From: Acidimicrobiia bacterium
GTDB taxonomy: Bacteria; Actinomycetota; Acidimicrobiia; Acidimicrobiales; Ilumatobacteraceae
Assembly: GCA_013811855.1 (NCBI GenBank)
Contig: JACCUL010000211.1
Location: 1-8,105 of the forward strand
Direction: 5' to 3'
DNA length: 8,105 nucleotides
Position 1 is the first letter of the stretch, and the number at the start of each line of letters is the position of its first letter. Position numbers and translations under genes: made by a program. The notes below the pieces were generated by a model. That model saw only the letters and a program-made list of their open reading frames with translations. It was not told the DNA's origin and did no database searches. This document shows positions 6,223-8,105 of the stretch, piece by piece.

Positions 6223-7608
6223 TTGCGGTACGTCTCGACGCGCGGGCAGGCGCCCGAGCTGGGGTTCGCCGACGTGCTGCTGGCCGGCCTGGCGTCCGAC
6301 GGCGGCCTGTACGTGCCGGCCGAGTGGCCGCTGCTGCCACCGCGTCACGAGCTCGACGCCGCCCAGAGTTACGCCGAGACGGCGCACCGCGTGATCGCCC
6401 CGTTCGTCGGCGACGACGTCGAGCCGGGCGCGCTCGCAGACATGTGCGCCGACGCGTACGCCACGTTCCGCCATCCGGCCGTCGTCCCGCTGGTGCAGAT
6501 CGGCGAGCGACAGTGGGTCGCCGAGCTGTTCCACGGGCCGACCCTGTCGTTCAAGGACGTCGCGCTCCAGCTCGTCGGTCGCCTCTTCGACCACGTGCTC
6601 GACCGGCGCCGCGAGCGGGTCACGATCGTCGGCGCGACGAGCGGCGACACGGGCTCGGCGGCGATCGAGGCGGTGCGCGGCTGCGCCCACATCGACGTCG
6701 TCGTCCTGTTCCCGCACGGCGGGCCGAGCGAGGTGCAGCGCCGGCAGATGACGACGGTCGTGGCGCCGAACGTCCACGCCGTCGCCGTCGACGGCACGTT
6801 CGACGACTGCCAGGACCTCGTCAAGGCGATGTTCAACGACGCCCCGTTCCGCGAGCGCTTGCGCCTCAGCGCCGTGAACTCGATCAACTGGGCCCGGGTG
6901 ATGGCCCAGGTCGTGTACCACGTCGTGGCCGCCCGTACGCTGAGCGCGCCGATCAGCACGTGCGTACCGACCGGCAACTTCGGCAACATCTTCGCCGGCT
7001 GGGTGGCCCGCCGGATGGGTGCGCCGATCGACGACCTCGTGGTCGCGTCGAACGCCAACGACATCCTCACCCGGTACGTCAACGACGACGACATGACGAT
7101 CGCGCCGGTGGTCTCGACGTTGAGCCCGAGCATGGACATCCAGGTGTCGTCGAACTTCGAGCGGATGCTGTGGGTGATGAACGACGGCAACGGCGCGCTC
7201 ACCGCCGAGCAGCAGCTGCGCTTCCGCCAGCTCGGCCGCCTGGTCACGCCACCCGAGGCCCGCCAGCGCTGGCTCGACGGCGCGTTCCGGGCCGGCCGAG
7301 CCGGTGACGACGAGGTGCTCGACGAGATCCGTCGCGTCCACGCCGAGACGGGCATGTTCGTCGACCCGCACACGGCGACGGGCACGCTGGTGGCCCGGCG
7401 GCTGGCGTCACCGCACCCGACGGTGACGATGGCGACGGCCCACCCGGCCAAGTTCCCCGACGCCGTCGAGCGGGCCACCGGGCAGCGGCCGCCGCTGCCC
7501 GACGATCTGGCCGACCTGTACGACCGGCCGGAACGGGTCGAGCGGGTCCCCAACGACCTCGCCGTCGTCGAGGACCTGGTGACCGCCGCCGTCGCCGCCA
7601 CGGCGTAA
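6223..7608 (+). CDS. thrC: Threonine synthase, long form
   Basis: Converts O-phosphohomoserine to threonine with PLP. The 461-residue product begins MRYVSTRGQAPELGFADVLL, with GLASDGGLYVP soon after, the N-terminal domain typical of the long threonine synthases (E. coli and yeast type). HGPTLSFKD carries the PLP lysine, Lys111. GATSGDTGSA (137-146) is the phosphate-binding loop. PTGNFGNIFAGW and the late TATGTLVARR and TAHPAKFPDAV blocks complete the family pattern. The start is TTG 6223, with GGGAG (6211-6215) 7 nt upstream inside the end of hom. The 3-nt gap suggests translational coupling. Well-studied actinobacteria such as Mycobacterium carry a shorter threonine synthase (about 360 residues) here, followed by thrB. 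No thrB follows in this window. Confidence 0.96.
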   Translation: MRYVSTRGQAPELGFADVLLAGLASDGGLYVPAEWPLLPPRHELDAAQSYAETAHRVIAPFVGDDVEPGALADMCADAYATFRHPAVVPLVQIGERQWVAELFHGPTLSFKDVALQLVGRLFDHVLDRRRERVTIVGATSGDTGSAAIEAVRGCAHIDVVVLFPHGGPSEVQRRQMTTVVAPNVHAVAVDGTFDDCQDLVKAMFNDAPFRERLRLSAVNSINWARVMAQVVYHVVAARTLSAPISTCVPTGNFGNIFAGWVARRMGAPIDDLVVASNANDILTRYVNDDDMTIAPVVSTLSPSMDIQVSSNFERMLWVMNDGNGALTAEQQLRFRQLGRLVTPPEARQRWLDGAFRAGRAGDDEVLDEIRRVHAETGMFVDPHTATGTLVARRLASPHPTVTMATAHPAKFPDAVERATGQRPPLPDDLADLYDRPERVERVPNDLAVVEDLVTAAVAATA

Positions 7609-7646
7609 CTCGAGGAGGCGAGCCGACCATTCGTTACGGCAGGTGC

Positions 7647-7675
7647 TTGCGAGTCGGCCGGACCGTCGATAACCT
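7647..7675 (+). promoter_or_regulatory. Promoter of rho (-35 TTGCGA, 17 bp, -10 TAACCT)
   Basis: TTGCGA (7647-7652) and TAACCT (7670-7675) are separated by the ideal 17 bp, which makes this the best complete housekeeping-sigma promoter in the window. Transcription would start near 7682, about 168 nt before the chosen rho start. It lies in the gap after thrC, so rho does not depend on the hom-thrC operon. Confidence 0.72.
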
Positions 7676-7681
7676 GTTTGA

Positions 7682-7849
7682 CGACCTGGATTGTCCAGGG
7701 AGCACGCCGTGCCGTTCCCCCCAGAACGTGTCGCACGGGTGCCCGTTCAACGACGTGAGGGATCAGCGTCGGTCGGGCCGACGGCCGCCGCCGGAGCGCT
7801 GCCACCTCCCCGTCACAACGGCAGATTCGTACCGGGAGAGAGGTACCCC
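7682..7849 (+). promoter_or_regulatory. Long structured 5' leader of rho
   Basis: The stretch between the predicted transcription start and rho holds several small hairpins. They are CCTGGA/TCCAGG around TTG (7685-7699), GCAC/GTGC (7702-7712) and CGTCGG/CCGACG around TCGGG (7767-7783). A fourth, GTACC/GGTAC (7829-7846), has a loop GGGAGAGA that holds most of the rho Shine-Dalgarno sequence. C-rich stretches (about 7712-7720 and 7801-7812) could be Rho-binding. rho is autoregulated through its leader in E. coli; similar control here is inference. The frame from GTG 7709 is open into rho (see the rho entry), but its codons use many more A/T third bases than the real genes, so I take it as untranslated. 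Confidence 0.45.
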
Positions 7850-8105
7850 GTGGCCGCAGAGGCACTCGAACAGTCCGTCCTCGAATCGAAGGACAAGGAC
7901 CAACTGTTGGCGATCGCCAAGGCGCTCGGCGTCAAGGCCAGCGCCCGGACCAAGAAGTCCGAGATCATCGATCAGATCCTGGAGTCGACCGGCTCCGTCG
8001 CTCGGGCCAACGGCTCGGCCGCACCGTCCGGCAACGGCGACGGCCCGGTGGCCACCGAGCCGCCCGCCGAGTGGGAGCTGGCCATCGGCGGGGACGCCGA
8101 CGAGG
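7850..8105 (+). CDS. rho: Transcription termination factor Rho, N-terminal part (runs off the right edge)
   Basis: Rho is the hexameric RNA helicase that ends transcription. Only the first 85 codons are present. Residues 14-44 (from KDKDQLLAIAKALGVKAS through KKSEIIDQIL) form the SAP-like Rho N-terminal domain. A low-complexity Gly/Ala/Asn/Pro linker then begins, as in actinobacterial Rho proteins, which carry a long insert before the RNA-binding domain. The helicase core lies beyond the window. The start is GTG 7850 with GGGAGAGAGG ending 6 nt upstream. An in-frame GTG at 7709 with AGGGAG 6 nt upstream would add 47 residues of atypical composition and is less likely. Identification rests on this domain plus the well-known hom-thrC-(thrB)-rho order in actinobacteria. 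Confidence 0.85.
   Translation, partial: MAAEALEQSVLESKDKDQLLAIAKALGVKASARTKKSEIIDQILESTGSVARANGSAAPSGNGDGPVATEPPAEWELAIGGDADE

Noticed and set aside
4888..7371. 827-codon minus-strand frame across hom and thrC
   Set aside because: Striking length, but it is the stop-poor complementary frame of two high-GC genes. The translation is repetitive in Val, Asp, Arg, His and Gly and has no ribosome site or domain.
6369..7865. 498-codon minus-strand frame across thrC and the rho leader
   Set aside because: It is antisense to thrC and crosses the rho promoter. Nothing recognisable in the translation.
1..8105. CRISPR arrays, insertion sequences, phage genes, riboswitches of known type
   Set aside because: I saw no regularly spaced direct repeats, transposase or integrase motifs, or conserved lysine/threonine riboswitch-like leaders.

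Overview
The window is high-GC DNA (coding third positions mostly G or C; GTG and TTG starts are common). It looks like chromosomal DNA of an actinobacterium. Leaderless promoters, a rho gene following a lysA/hom/thrC cluster, and a tRNA gene without an encoded CCA all fit that group. The absence of thrB between thrC and rho, and the style of the ArgRS and DUF899 proteins, make me lean towards an Acidimicrobiia-like lineage, but that is inference.

Left part (1-338), minus strand: the first 32 codons of a Phd/YefM-type antitoxin run off the left edge. A perfect 16-bp palindrome covers its putative leaderless promoter. Behind it lies a tRNA-Arg gene with anticodon CCG.

Middle part (339-3110): a DUF899 thioredoxin-like protein and arginyl-tRNA synthetase (argS) lie on the plus strand. 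The space between argS and lysA holds a convergent 44-residue, Arg-rich small protein with a near-ideal ribosome binding site.

Right part (3111-8105), plus strand: lysA (diaminopimelate decarboxylase), an orphan PemK/MazF-like protein, hom (homoserine dehydrogenase), thrC (threonine synthase, long form) and the 5' end of rho. lysA, hom and thrC belong to the aspartate-family pathway: hom diverts aspartate semialdehyde to homoserine, thrC makes threonine, and lysA makes lysine from the other branch. Homoserine kinase, needed between hom and thrC, is not encoded here. rho has its own strong promoter and a leader of about 170 nt.

A recurring theme is the -10 hexamer TAACCT. It stands 9 nt before the tRNA, exactly 6 nt before the start codons of both the PemK-like gene and hom (predicting leaderless mRNAs), and 17 bp after a TTGCGA box in the rho promoter. 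No CRISPR array, insertion sequence, phage gene or intact toxin-antitoxin pair is visible. The window is mostly housekeeping; the points worth a second look are the small protein, the orphan PemK-like gene, the antitoxin operator and the rho leader.
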